A DNA stretch of 64,000 nucleotides from Lunularia cruciata (taxonomy: Eukaryota; Streptophyta; Marchantiopsida; Lunulariales; Lunulariaceae): NCBI GenBank assembly GCA_948567375.1, contig OX419757.1, forward strand, positions 50,031,665 to 50,095,664. The letters run 5' to 3'. Positions 1 to 16,770 of the stretch are shown here, piece after piece. Both the position numbers and the translations under genes were made by a program. How positions within the stretch are numbered: the first letter of the stretch is position 1; each line of letters opens with the position of its first letter. The notes under the pieces are model-generated. The model saw only the letters and a program-made list of their open reading frames with translations. It was not told the DNA's origin and did no database searches.

Positions 1-3000
1 GTCCATGTCGAGAGAGCAGTGTCAACCACGCTTACTGTACAGTAGCCCATTTCACGATGTAGAAACTCTCCTTGCTTCGAGCGAGGAGAGGAATCCAGGA
101 TGCTTCAACGTTTGAATTGATTTGATTGGGATGGGATGTCAAAGGGGGAAAGGAGGGCGGCCGCCGGCAGGAGCAGCAGCAGTTGCAACAGCAAGCATTA
201 TCCAGCACTTTATACCTCCCGGGAGTTATACAGCAGGAGTTGCGGCCGCCGGCCACCGGTAAGGTACTGTAGAAGTAGGAGAAGGACAAGAAGAATGGAG
301 AAAGATGTGGGTAGAGACGGAGCGCTCATCATTCTGCGGAGTTTTGGGGGAAAGGATGGGGCAGGCTGATTTTGATATTGAGAAAGGACTGGATAAAGGT
401 ATTGGTATTTATATATCGGACGGGACTGGATTGGATTGGGCCCCGTTAACTATGCTACTTAAGGGGCCGTGTCCGAACGAGAGCATATAGACATAGAGAG
501 AAAGAACCGTAGGAAGGCACTAGATGGTCGATAAGATAAATACAGTTGTGGCTTCCCTGACCGGTGCAGGAGCAGCAGCTACCTACTCCTTCTCTGATAA
601 AACCCAGAGATTCTGATAAAACAGCTTGAACTCGATCATGGCTCTGCGGTAGCGTGATCAATCGAACCGTTCTATTTTTTATTCAGAATCTCTCTCCCGT
701 CCCCTCTCCTGAAGCTGAGGGAGCAGCAGTACAAACTCTTGCAGACGGGTCTGCTCTAGATTTTGTATGTCAGTTCCTTCTCTCCCTCCCCTCCCCTCGC
801 AACTCGACAACCTCGGCCAGTTCAGTGCTGCTTCCCCTCCCCAACATTTTACATCGAATCCTCCGGATTCCTCCCGAATCTTCACCTACTCCCAGAATCC
901 CTAAAATTCGCTAAAGAAAAGTCAAACCTACCCGGCTTGTGTGCGCTGCAGTCTGGTCCACCGGAGCTATTCTAGTCTTGCGGGCTACAGTAGTAGAAGA
1001 CTTTTCTATATCTGAACAGCCGGTGCCTTTCCTCCAGTCTGACCGGGAACATTAAGTTGCCGTCACAAGGTTGTTCTTGTAACTGTTTCTGATTTCCTCT
1101 CCTTCCCTTCGCGACAAACAATCGGCAGGTTTGTCCATGTGCGGCGTTGGCAGAAGGACGGGTCCACAGCTCTGTGTCCGGCCGGCGAGCCTACCCTACT
1201 ACTGCTGACCCTCCCGTTACGGGCATCTGTGGTCTGCAAACTTAATATTTTCCCTTTTTAGTGGATTGAATCTTATTCTGCATCTCCTCCACCTTCTGTA
1301 CATTAGACAGGTAGAAAGACACGTGACATAGTGTAAGGACGGATCTATTGTGTTTTAATCCTAAAAGATCCTTAGAATCCTTTCTAGACAAACATTCAAT
1401 GTCTCAAAAATTTCGGTCGGTCTTGACAATCGCAAGGTTACAACTTCAATCTCCTCTCTACGTATTGACAACATCCACAACATACTGACCAGACCACAAC
1501 AGACGAGACGAGACGGACCAGGCTATGGAAACAGTTCAGCTAATCCTCCATGCACTAGATCTTCTACCTTTGAAATATTAGAATAAAAGTAGGACTTCTT
1601 AGAGACTCAGAGAGCCTTTGCAGTTCATGGGGATGGACAGTGGAACTTGAAATGTCTTGTGCTTTGTTTGCCACCACCTACGCAGTTTTTGGATGTGTTC
1701 CACCCGAGGGCAATATAAGAGTATAAAAAACTATCTATTTCTACGCGACATCCCCGAATCTTAAACAGTGTGGATCATTGTCTTTATATTTTGTTATCAT
1801 AACTTATATCTGCTAAAGTTTCCTGTTCTTATTGATATTCTACATTTTGTAGATCATATACTGTTCAGAATATATTCTCATCTAAAGGATAAGAACAATG
1901 GAGAACTTTCGGCCAGTCTCCCTCCCGTCTTTTCATTCATGACTCTTTTGCATGTGATCAATTTTAAATGCAAAAGAGGAGCCTATTACTTGGTCAAGAA
2001 GTCCCCCCCTCCCCCGCCCTTATACTGTCTATTCATGTATTGCTTGATATGGATAATCTTTGTAGCTCGAAACTACTGTACTCTCACCTGAAGGAAGAAG
2101 AAAAGCAGAATCTTTGTGTATTATCACTCTATCTCTTATAAGATTTAATCAGATTTAGATTCAATCTCCCTGTGAATCTACAGATGCCATATCCAGTCAA
2201 CTGAATTACTACATTCAGCTCTTACAGCAACCTCCAGAAATTGAGTTCAGAATAATATGACCTTTGGTTTGTTTCCTTGGACAATTCGGACTCTATTTAT
2301 TTCGACATAGGACATGTATACTATCTAAAGTAGTACGGTACACTGTTCAACATCTTCACATTCACACTCTACGGTAGATTGTAATGATGAAATGACCGGT
2401 TTCCTCACTAATAAGTCCAAAATGTTCCAGTTTAGGAAAACCGGTGTATCCGCAATGTGCCGAGAAATATTCTGCCTAGAGGGCAGTTTTAAAGGCTCAA
2501 TTTACCAATAAGTCCAAAACTTGAAAGCTGTTCACGATCTTCTTTCTATTGTCTGTAAGCTTTGACTTCAATAATGAGGATTCATTATTGAATGCAGCAA
2601 ATTAACGAGCAGGTATATTATTTTGCGAATTCAATTCCGTGGTTCATTAAACTCACTTTGGTCTTATGTAACGTTCTTGTTGTACTGACACAAAGTTGGA
2701 GTTAGTGCATATTAAGCTGTGTAGAAGTGAACATTTGTGAAGTCGAATGCTAGATTACAAGCTGTTTTATAGTCCATGCAGTCCTTGTTGAGAAAAAAGT
2801 TTGTTTCTTTAGAGGTAGATGTCTCGGAGATTCCTTCAGAGGCATCGCTATAGATAAGAGTTTTGTCGCATACCACCATCACGAGGTACCATGTATCTTC
2901 TTCGAAAAGTTCAAAGGTTAAGTACCTATCGGGTTTGGTTTCATTGGTCAGTCCACCATTATGCAAAGCCCCAACGCTTTATAGTTTTATTACTAGTCAA

Positions 3001-4710
3001 CTGCGGGAAAATCCCGCACAAGTCCTTCTCAACAACGAGGAAATTCCTTTGAATATTCTCGGGTGCAATGATTCACGCACCGAGAAAAATCATGAGAGAG
3101 TGGTTTATTCTGCACTGGACACGTCTATCGCGAACCAGTCCTTGTGATGGTAATTTGAACCTTGTAGATGCCCAGAGGAAGTCCCTTAGCCCCATAAACC
3201 AAGCAATTGATGATATTATTATGGCAAATGTGGGCTGTAGGCCGACCTTCGTAGCCATATTTTATCCACATGAGCTAATGGGTTTGCTTTCCCTTGTACG
3301 GCTTGATCGGGTCTTCCCATCCTTCTTGTGTTCTATGTGGTCGCTTTTCTCTTCTCATGAACTAATGAGAAGTGGTCCACGTAAAATAAGCAAAAGAATT
3401 ACGGTTTATGCCCAATGAGGACCAGGATGAAGTATGTAGTACCAGTGAAGCAAGGTAGCCTCCTTGGTGGAGTCCACCAAGATATCATCTTCTTCTGCTG
3501 CTGTGGGAGAAAAGCAGCAGCATCGCTAAAAAGGGAGGTCGAATCTCCGACTATTCTTTCCTTCGGTTTCGCGCTAGCAATGTAGTAAGTGTAGTGTACT
3601 GTACGACCTGGTTCCGCCTGACCTGCCGCTGCCGCCTAACTCTCGTTCTTTGTACAGTAACCGCGCCGCGGACGGATTTCAACGGAGTTGCGAGCGGCTG
3701 TCGTGTTGTCCCACGCTTTGAATATGTATGGACTGCGTAAGCCACAACGACGACAAGAAGAAGCAACCAACCGGGTGAGCTGTGGATCCGTCGCTACGGC
3801 GGGTAGGGTAGATAGCTTTGACTTACAAAGGAGGCAGCTGTAGAGAGAGAGGAGAGCTTGGTTGCTTTTGCTCTGGCACACGCTTTCTCTCACCGCGCAA
3901 GCGAAGCGTGGAGAGAGAGGGGAGAGAACAGAGCGAGCGACTGCGGTGAATCGCCCATAGTTTCGTTCCTTGCCGCCACATGTAGGCCTTGGCTTAGCTG
4001 CGTAGACCGGCCAAGCCAGGGCAGAGTTGCAGGCACGCTGTAATTTATCCGGTCTTTCTTTCTTCTTCCTCTCGACTGTACCTGGTACAGCTGCAATCGC
4101 TTGCTCGCTCGAGGCGTTCGTCGGACCCTCGCTGGCTTGCTTTGCTTGCTAGTGAGTGCTCTTCTCTTCTTCTCCTGCTGATGCTGCTGCATCTTCTCCT
4201 TCTTCAGAGTTGTATCCGGGATAGCTTGAGTCATTCATATGCGATCAACGCGTACGTTAGCTTACTACAAGTGCAGTGCAGTGGCCAGTCGACGAACATT
4301 GTGAATTTGCATTCGTGGGTTATTAACTGCATGATATTGTGCCAGTTTTTCGAATTCCGCTATCGCCAGGGACTAAAAGCAGTAGAGAAGGGAGCGAGGA
4401 GGGGGAAAGAGGACTGGACTACAAATTGCTCATATAAAGGTTGCAGCCCTAGGTGCCGGGAGTTCACACTATTTAGGAAGTGTGAGTAGTTTCATACTCA
4501 ACCCCAACCACGGGGATGATCCTCGTCTCAGGAGGAGCATATCATGGAGGACCATGTTCTCGCTTCGTCGTGGGCAGCGGCACCTTCTGTAGTTGGAGGA
4601 GGCTGAAGAAGTCGAGATAGTTGTAGCAAAGAGGAGCAGTTTAGTAGCAGTGGTAGTAGTCTGGATAACGCACATGTCATGTCGTCGTTCACGTACTAGT
4701 CGAGCTAGGC

Positions 4711-4738
4711 TTGTTGTGTTGTTGTTGTTGTTGTTGTT
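4711..4738. repeat. (GTT)n microsatellite
   Basis: A run of GTT units interrupted once near its start. It lies in the putative leader or promoter region of LAS. It is a simple-sequence repeat with no coding role visible. Confidence 0.85.
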
Positions 4739-5665
4739 ACTAGTTATCGTCGTTCATGAGAGAGCGCTCGTATAGCATCTGGGTTGAACATGGCGTGGCC
4801 TTAAGGTCATGACCGTGCGTGCGTACATGATCTCCGAGGACTTGCGGAATTTTCCAGGAAGAAGCTGGACGCCAAATGAAGCAGGCCGACGTGGGATCTG
4901 CAGATAAGGAAAGCGCATGATCAATTTGCTGAGTATGGGTGAGGGGAACATTTTCACACTGGGCGGTGATAGAAGCAGGAAACAACACATGCGTACTTCC
5001 AGGGTAGAGTTTCACTTGAAGCACGAAGAAAACATCGGATCCTTGACTTCCTTAGACCTCTCCATCTGCAAATTATAGGAAGTGCTAAACCCTTGAGCAT
5101 TTTGTTGACAGATTTCCTCTCTTTTCGCGACTCTCTACGACTGAAACGGGTGAAGGATTTCCCACTTTAGAAGCTAGCGTTATTGTTGGAGAAATTTATT
5201 TGCGCTCATCCGAACCCTCCCGTAATCGTTTCTCTTCTCTGAAAGTGCGTGCGTGCGAGCGAAGCACTGTTCTTACCGAGCTGTTTACCAACGGAAATTT
5301 GACAACGCAACAACAGACTGCAGCAGCTCACCATCCATCACGCTGCTACGGTTTTGGCCGAGTCAAGATTGTTCTCAGCTTGTCCTTACTTTGTAGGAAC
5401 ATTAGGGTCTTAGTAGTGCGGGAGGTTTTGAAATCGCAGAAGAAGTCGTCAAAAAATTTCAGGTGACAGTTATCATCTGTGAGGGAGCAGCTGAGTCCGA
5501 AAGTTCGGTGGGAGGTTTGGAGCAAATTCAGGTATTACTGGATATAAGCTTTAGACAGCATCGTCAAATTGGATCCGGAACATGAAGACTCGGCGATCAG
5601 CTAAAGGGAAAAGGCCTTGCTCTTCTTCTTCCTCCCGTGGTCACGGTTCGAACTGTGCAACGGAA

Positions 5666-5690
5666 AGATAGATAGAGAGAGAGAGAGAGG
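5666..5690. repeat. GATA/GA microsatellite just upstream of LAS
   Basis: A short GATA run passes into a GA dinucleotide run about 75 bp before the first LAS ATG. GA/CT tracts are common in plant 5' leaders; a regulatory role here is only a possibility. Confidence 0.8.
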
Positions 5691-5764
5691 CTGTATCCGT
5701 TTCCATACGTGGATAATACACATGAGATGTGTCCTCACTGGAGACTGAAGGAGGGTAGTAAAAT

Positions 5765-7084
5765 ATGCACTCTCTCCCCCTATTGCGAACAAACCTTACC
5801 TACCATCACAATCCATTTTTGTGCCCTCCGCGCCTCCTCCATGAAATGCTTAGTTCAATCGATGCACAACTCTCGGCATCATTAGAGCCAGTGTCGGTTT
5901 CTGCAAGAGGAAGAGATTCTCGGGCTTTCGATGGAAGACCCTTGCGTGAACTGATTTTCGAATGTGCCCACGCCGTCTCGCGGAACGACTTGGATCAATC
6001 TTTGGGAATCCTGAGCTACCTCGCAACGAAAGTACCCGAACATGGAGACTCGGGTGAACGAGTGGGGTCCTACTTTACTAGAGCCTTAGCCAACAGGGTG
6101 TCTAAGTACATAGTGGCAGTCGATGCAGCACGTAGCTCGGACACAGATCAGTCCAATCTTCTACTCAACACTCTCAGGATTCCTGACCCTCCTTCGCAAG
6201 AGGAGATCCACGCAGCTTACTTAGCTCTCAATCGAGTCACCCCGTTCTTGCGCTTCGCTCACCTCACGGCCAATCAGGCCATCGTGGAGCAAATGGAAGG
6301 CGAGGAGATGGTTCATTTAGTCGATTTTGAGATAATGCAAGGGGTACAATGGCCACCTCTCATGCAAGCCCTGGCTGAAAGACGAGGAGGCCCGCCTCAC
6401 CTCCGTCTCACAGGAATTGGCTCTTCGCCGGACATCTTGCGGCAGACTGGAAACCGTCTGGCTGATTTTGCCCGGTCTCTTAATCTCCCGTTCGAGTTCC
6501 TCCCTCTCGTAGTAGGCAGCATAGAGCAGGTGACCGCGGGAATGTTTAATAGACGGGAAGGAGAGGTAGTTGCAGTGAACTGCGTGCTGCAACTGAACCG
6601 ATTATTAGAGAAAGGCCCGGACATGATGAGGTCGTTTTTGGAAATGATCCAAACTTTGAAGCCCAAGGTCTTCACGCTCGCCGAGAGGGAAGCGAATCAC
6701 AATCAATCGCAGTTTCTGGAAAGATTCACCGAGGCTTTTCGACACTACGCCATCATATTTGATTCACTGGAAGCCACCCTTCCTCCGAAGAGCCCCGATC
6801 GAATTACCGTCGAGGAAGTGTGGTTCGGACGGGAGATTGCCAATATCGTCTCGTGCGATGGCTCCGATTGGGTCGAAAGGCACGAAAGATTTGAGCAGTG
6901 GAGGGGGATTATGGGAAGTGCGGGATTCCAATCATTGTCTCCCAGCACTTTTGCCCTCGCCCAAGCGAAACTCTTACTTAGATTACATTATCCTTCCGAG
7001 GGTTATCGGCTTGTTGAGATGAACGACTGTCTTTTGCTCGGGTGGCAGGACCAACCGCTATTCACAGTCTCTTCATGGCACTAA
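5765..7084 (+). CDS. LAS: GRAS transcription regulator, LATERAL SUPPRESSOR (LAS/SCL18) type
   Basis: Single-exon frame of 439 residues covering a whole GRAS domain. In order: leucine heptad region I (about residues 58-110), the VHIID block (VHLVD at 183-187, followed by FEIMQGVQWPPLMQAL), leucine heptad region II, the PFYRE region (with AEREANH and FDSLEATLPP) and the SAW region ending in FTVSSWH. The blocks TPFLRFAHLTANQAI, FDSLEATLPP and LLLRLHYPSEGY are hallmarks of the LAS/SCL18 subgroup and separate it from SCR, DELLA or SCL3. LAS acts in the nucleus and controls lateral meristem initiation or dormancy. Two starts are possible: ATG 5765 or the in-frame ATG at 5846 (residue 28). Residues 1-27 look unlike the family, so the second may be the real start. 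There is no intron, as in many GRAS genes. Confidence 0.93.
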   Translation: MHSLPLLRTNLTYHHNPFLCPPRLLHEMLSSIDAQLSASLEPVSVSARGRDSRAFDGRPLRELIFECAHAVSRNDLDQSLGILSYLATKVPEHGDSGERVGSYFTRALANRVSKYIVAVDAARSSDTDQSNLLLNTLRIPDPPSQEEIHAAYLALNRVTPFLRFAHLTANQAIVEQMEGEEMVHLVDFEIMQGVQWPPLMQALAERRGGPPHLRLTGIGSSPDILRQTGNRLADFARSLNLPFEFLPLVVGSIEQVTAGMFNRREGEVVAVNCVLQLNRLLEKGPDMMRSFLEMIQTLKPKVFTLAEREANHNQSQFLERFTEAFRHYAIIFDSLEATLPPKSPDRITVEEVWFGREIANIVSCDGSDWVERHERFEQWRGIMGSAGFQSLSPSTFALAQAKLLLRLHYPSEGYRLVEMNDCLLLGWQDQPLFTVSSWH

Positions 7085-10000
7085 ACAACAGCAACTACAT
7101 TCAGTGGTATCCACTACTGCTTTGCTCTCATCCTGTCTCAGAAATCAATATTTGAAGGAAGGATAGACGGATGACACCAAGCCTTCAAGTATTGCTTTTT
7201 GAGCAAGGGATTCGAACACATCGATGTGCCTGTCAACATCACATCTTATCTCATCATCAATCAGGTTGGCTTTTTTGCGATTCATGAGTGGCTATCACAA
7301 GAGCCAAGGAATGCCATGTACTCAATGTGGCGAAATTCTTCTTCAATTACATGTGGGATCTTGATTATCAGGCGGTACCCAACTAGCTCAGATCATCAGA
7401 TAAGGTACAAGGGGGTGTGCATACGCTATGGTTTTCAACACTCCCATCTCATACAGTAACAAGATTACATTGTTTTTCTCCTGGATTGCAGGATGCATAC
7501 ATAAAAGAGAGTTCTTTTCTTTTTGTCGTCCTTTTTTGCCTACGGGGCACATTAACAATGGGACTTTTGCTTACTAATCTACTCTCTTGTCCCAAGTCAA
7601 GTCGTGGATTACATGCTTTTCCTCTCATGATGGTGCAACGCTCCGTAATTGACTTTCCTATCTTCGTGTGCGAGGAAGAGTAATGATTACTGGATTTCCA
7701 TGCCATTATACTTGCTGTAAGTCAGTGGGGGATAACATATATTAGCTGTGTATGGTTGGAGATTCTCATGAGTGATCGCCATGATCTCTTTGAATACCTG
7801 GAATACCTGGACAATTGTATCTAGGCTGCACAGCGTTGCCGTCTCGTTTTAGTGAAGTGGGTTACACGGCAACTGGGCTGGTTCGGTCATTAACCAATTT
7901 AGAAAGGGACGTGATCCGGTTCCAGTCAAGCTCTACTTTCCCAGATACGAAAGTAAGTGCAGTCAACATAGCAATCAATTCACGCTTCTTATCTCTCCAC
8001 GGACAAAAGTAGTGGCCTTCTTCATTAAGTAAGTCATCGATTGTCTATCAATTGTCCACTCACAACTTTGCATGAGGCACCTTTGACCACACACGTTACT
8101 CTCACGAACCCAAATGATCCTTTGAATGTACATAATTGATTGTCATAACCTAATTCAGAGTTGATCGTGGGGACAACACTTGCAACGACGGCTCGTCACA
8201 TTGCGAGCCAGGATGGAACATTCATTCAACTGCCTCAATGATTCCTTTGTCCACTCTTTACATAAGACGTGAATGAGGTTACATATTACAGTTCTCCACA
8301 TTACAGTTTACATAATTTGTTTTCCAATTTCCAAATCTGATACCTCTTATCATCCCCTACCACAACAACTCTTGAAAGGGCAATCTCGAATAGCTCAATT
8401 CGCTCCCATCCGCTGCAACACATAGGGTCAACCTGATCATCCGCTCATGACTTCGAATTCAACCACAGAACCCATCTCAACTAACGTCCAGATCATTCAT
8501 TCATTCATTCATTCATTCACTCACTCACTCACTTTCTTCCTCGACTCCTTGAAGTCTCATTCCAACCATGTTATCCCATCAACAAAGTCAATAGATGCTA
8601 CGCCACAAAACCTACACACATGACAATGATAAATCGAATTGGTCAAACTCCTCCAATTCAGGTGTTACGTGGGCGCTCCTGACGTCGGCCACCGGGGAAA
8701 CATCGCCCTCCCCTTTTTAATTCTTCAGCTTCCGCTTGACCTTTAATATTGGATCTCATCTACCCCTACTACTACCACTACAGTAGTTGGAGCCGAGAGT
8801 ACGGACAGGGCCCCTAATGCGACAAACCTTGGAATCCACGTAGCTTTTCTTTTCTTCGGCTTGACTTCACTTTAAGGTCACAAAGGAACTTTCTGCTTGT
8901 TGTTGTTGGCCTTTGTCATGATTAGCAAACAAAGTATGCTTATGGCATATCATGTTATTACATTAGAGTACTCGAGAAGCTTTTTCTTGGATTAAGTGCG
9001 CCTCTAAGGAAGATAGATTCTGTGCTTATAAGTAGTTCACTTGTACAAATACGATATAAAACTAGACCTTGATGGTACAATTATTGCACTTGTTTCGGTA
9101 TGAAATAATTGACTTGTTTTATCTGTGATATGTGAATGGAATTTTTCCCTTTCCTTTCTCTTGGGAGCTGGGAGATGTTTCTAGTTTATGGTACGAGAGC
9201 AGTAAGTTATAATTAAATGAAGGAGATTGGGATTGATCCTAATTTGCATTGGCGAAAGCTTTATTTAGTGATAGTTCAGAGAAACCAAAACCATTTTCAT
9301 TCCTTTTCAGATGATACCTGATTTTAAGTACAAACTGCAATTTGTTTGCTTGACCGAGTATCTTAAAGTGTTTTACATTATACATTGCACAAACACTCGT
9401 GTCTTGATGTATGGATAAGCATTTCAATTTTGTATCGGGGTCCTCGCAAGTCTATATCTTCTTGGGGGGTTCTCAATACTCGAAGGTTTTACATTTAGTA
9501 TTCAAAAGAAGAAAGTTTATGTAAATGATCCATCCATAATCAGACAAATTTGTTAGTGACATCATCACCGTAGTTTCTCAATTTTATGCATATGTCACTG
9601 CTGACTGCTGACGTTTAATTTGAATAATTGAAATATTTGTTCTTAATAATAGTAATTTATAGGAATAGCGTGTGGTTCATACTGCCACACGAGATCTTTG
9701 CATTAAATCTTTAATCTCTACTTGAACTTTACTAAGATAAAATTCCCGAAGCCAGATCAGCTTGAGATTTCTGTAGTTAGAGTTTTAAGATTAATCTTAA
9801 TATCATTGGAAATAAATTAAGGAAAGTATTCCTTAGTTCAGATCGCAAGTTATGCGACTCCTAATTTCACGGCCTATCTATATCAATATAATTGTGAAAA
9901 CACAGATATAGGTAAGTAGATTTATACGCTGATCTAGCTTTATTGTTCAAGTTAAAAATGTCATCAAAACTTCAAATTATATCTTCTAGTTTGAGGGTCT

Positions 10001-13000
10001 AAAGAATCCGAGCAACACAATTAGGAATTTTGAGTCAATTAATATCAATCATGGATAGAAAGTTTTCTACTAATTAAACTAAGATAATCAACACGAAAAA
10101 TCTGGAATGATAAGTTCAGAAGTTCCAAGATCCTACTTCATTCGCTATATCTAAAAAAGATTTTTCATACTGGTGCAAGCCTACAAATCCAACCTGAAAG
10201 AGTAGGACAATATAGTCTAAGTGGAATTTGGAATCACGCTATATAGATAATTTCATACGGTAAAACTCAAAAGATGGTGGTCCGTGAACCATAACCCAGA
10301 AAGACTACGAGGATCTTCTCTAAATCGATAAGGAATTAAGGTGAATGAAATGCGGGATTCGTTCTACTTCGGGAAGATAGAAATAGAAGGAAGAACTGAA
10401 TAGTGATGGGAGTTTGGTGCCATTTCACCGGAAACACAAGGACAATTTCATCAAGTCCAACTTGGAAAGACTAGAGATAGAAGAATCTTACAACGCCAAC
10501 GAGTAGGTGCAAGTGCTGATTATCTCTAAGACAACGTAAGGCGGGAACTGAGTAGTTGCAGGGAGCATACAGAAGATTCGAAGTAACCCCGTGATATGGT
10601 CCGAACTCAAATCGGACACTTCAAATGAGGCTCGAAAGACTCCATCGGCACGGGTAAAACTGGTTCGGGTAGACCTTGCTTGATCCGTTGTCTTAACTGC
10701 AAGCAACACTCAGTCAGTAGATAATTTACAAAAGCAGGGCCTTCTTGCTGTTAGGAATGATGAACCCAACGTGCATTTTGATTTCAGAAGCTATCTCTTA
10801 TTTGGTTGTTAAGGATCATAACGAAGGCAGATGCACTCAGTTGACTGACCAATATTTCTACTGAGAACATAAGAAATTTACACACATTTACTGACTCCAT
10901 TGTTAACATCTCATAGTGGGAATGAGGAGATCATATGTGAAACATACGATAGAAGAGTATTTTATTCGAGCAATTGAGTTGACATAGACGTAATCTTTCC
11001 CTGAGAAAAATCCATGATTTAAAACTGTTACTTTGGTCAGTGTATGCCGTTGCCTAAGTTCAATAAGCTAGCACGATTTTAACTAGAAGATTTAGGAATT
11101 CAATCACATGGTTCCGACGGATATATCATTCCTATCGTGAGCAGGAAAGATATATAATTTCGGCCGTTACAACTTGATGCTATTTCGAGATATCTGTTTA
11201 CTCTTGTCCCCTAACGTTCAGCTACAAATGACCTTCCGCTCAGTCTGAAAACCTGGAAAAGCATTTCGTAGATGCTTTACAGGGAGTTGCTTGCATCGAT
11301 GTTTTCTCTTTGATATATTGATTGAAGAACTTTACACTCTGGAAAGTTGTTACAATCCCTCTCTCTCATAAGCCAAGCAAAAAGAGCAGTGCGTGGATGT
11401 TCCTTGATGCTGTCCTACTGTGGTCAATCCTTATGATGGCTGTAAACGGGGAAGTCCCACAAATAAGATCCCAATATTGAACCATGAAATAATTTGAGGA
11501 GGTACAACTTAAACAACAACAAGAGTTGGGGGGTATACATGGGCAAAATTTATACCCCGTTCAGCTCAACAACCCAAGCTGCACTTGAACTCTGAGGTAC
11601 ATTAGGTTACGAGGTCAAAACAGCACCAAGGACCACGCAAGACGACAAAAGCAGAAGTTAAATTTGATCCTCAGCTCATCCATAACAATTTCTGATGTTG
11701 CCTAACCTGAAAAGTAGAAAGGGACAGGCCAAGAGCTAGATTAGACAACTCTATTATATCCGGCGCCATGTGCAATTCAATCAAGTGATAAGACCAACAT
11801 CTGTAGTACAGCTGTCACCAGAAAAATCATGACTAAGTCTGAGCTGAAGGGTTTTCAAGGCAAAAGCTCACATGTATGCTGGGAAAATACCAGTATCTCT
11901 CATCTCATCCAGGCCGGTTAAAGTTGGAGGACAAGAAACAGGTACAGACGTGTCAGGGCTTGGTAACATACTGCTTACACATTGATAAGAACAGAGGGGA
12001 AGAAATAAGGTGGAAAGGAACTACAAGTAGTGGACCGATGACGCAGATAAATACTGGACCAAAGATGAGCAGAACATTCGATGCTCATAGAGACGTCTCT
12101 AAACAAAAGGAGAACGGTTTACAGTTGGCCCACTATCACTTCCAGCTCGCTTCTCCCAATGTCAGATTATTGCAGGATGAGAGATTGACATATGGAAAAT
12201 CTTGCTAGAAGTGAGACATGACAACGAAACAAGGATCACCAAAGAGCATACTTACCTTCGATCTGTGCCGCACTTCACACTTAGTACAAGAAATCGGGGA
12301 CAAAGTTCCCTGAAAAGTCTGGTCTTTCAAATAGACCTCCAAAGATCTCTAACAGCAGAGTGCATCAGCCCTCAGACGTGATTCAATGAGGTCAGATACT
12401 TTACATGGTGATTTTATAATCCCGATGACTTTCTCTCGAGATCCATGTCACCTTCTGCAATATTGCCAGCTTAGTTGATCTGCCATCCTGGTTGACAAAC
12501 TTGATCAAAATTTGAATCTTTCTGTTCAGGAGCCCTTGGTTGGTTGTGGCACCCGCGTGGCACAGTACAGGGTCAGAGAAGGTCCAGTATAACTGCACCA
12601 AAGTCTCATATACACTGGACCAGGCAGACTCCTTATATGACTCCTTCGTCATATAAAGAGCATACCACAAAACTAGATCTTCAACACAAGATGCGAATCT
12701 CTCTTCAGAGGGATTCCAAGGTGGAAATAGTCTCTTCTAGTGGGCAACCGAGAGCCAGAAATGACGACTTCCGCGCACAAATGCAGTTATTTTTTGAAGA
12801 GTGGATGATTGCAAGATTGCAAACTGATCAGCCTACATGCACAAAGCAACTACAGGTAGTAGTCTTGACAAATAATCAGTCCAATTCAAAGTTCACAATT
12901 ACATTCGGCCAAGGATAGTGAACAGTCCAGCCCACATTCGATAAAGATTCTGACAACAAAAGCATGGAAAATCTGAAGAAACCTTTTAATGAAGATTTTC

Positions 13001-13127
13001 GACAGTGACCTCAATTTCGCATTAATGAGGAGACTCATGAGCTCGACAAAACTTGTAAGTCGTAAAATATCTGCTAGCAGAGATACTAAATCAGGCCGCC
13101 CGATTTCCACGAATGAAATGGATGACA
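7085..13127. other. Intergenic region between LAS and ASL
   Basis: The first several hundred bases are probably the LAS 3' untranslated region. From about 8.9 to 11.2 kb the DNA is AT-rich with no coding signature. Short frames near 11.9-12.9 kb on either strand have no recognisable domain and no splice context. The last part, to 13127, probably holds the 3' untranslated region of the leftward ASL gene. I see no RNA gene or clear transposon here. Confidence 0.6.
8494..8533. repeat. (ATTC)n / (ACTC)n tetranucleotide repeat
   Basis: About 26 bp of ATTC units change directly into ACTC units, a typical compound microsatellite. No gene overlaps it. Confidence 0.9.

Positions 13128-16770
<3,643 letters not shown>

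Larger units (their letters stand above)
1..5764. other. Region upstream of LAS; no supported protein gene
   Basis: I see no conserved protein in either strand; the open frames are short and of low complexity. Several stretches are strongly pyrimidine-rich on the + strand (roughly 660-850, 1080-1130, 4050-4200, 5100-5140), which in bryophytes often marks long, spliced 5' leaders. A TATA-like stretch lies near 407-419 and another (catataaagg) near 4431, either of which could serve a + strand transcript reaching LAS. This is inference; no transcript structure can be proven from the sequence. The far left part could also belong to a neighbour outside the window. Confidence 0.4.

Noticed and set aside
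5640-5660. GGTTCGAACT resembling a tRNA T-loop
   Set aside because: No acceptor stem, anticodon arm or suitable length could be folded around it.
11876-12918. Open frames of 110 and 124 residues downstream of ASL
   Set aside because: No recognisable domain; they are probably chance frames in or beyond the ASL 3' region.
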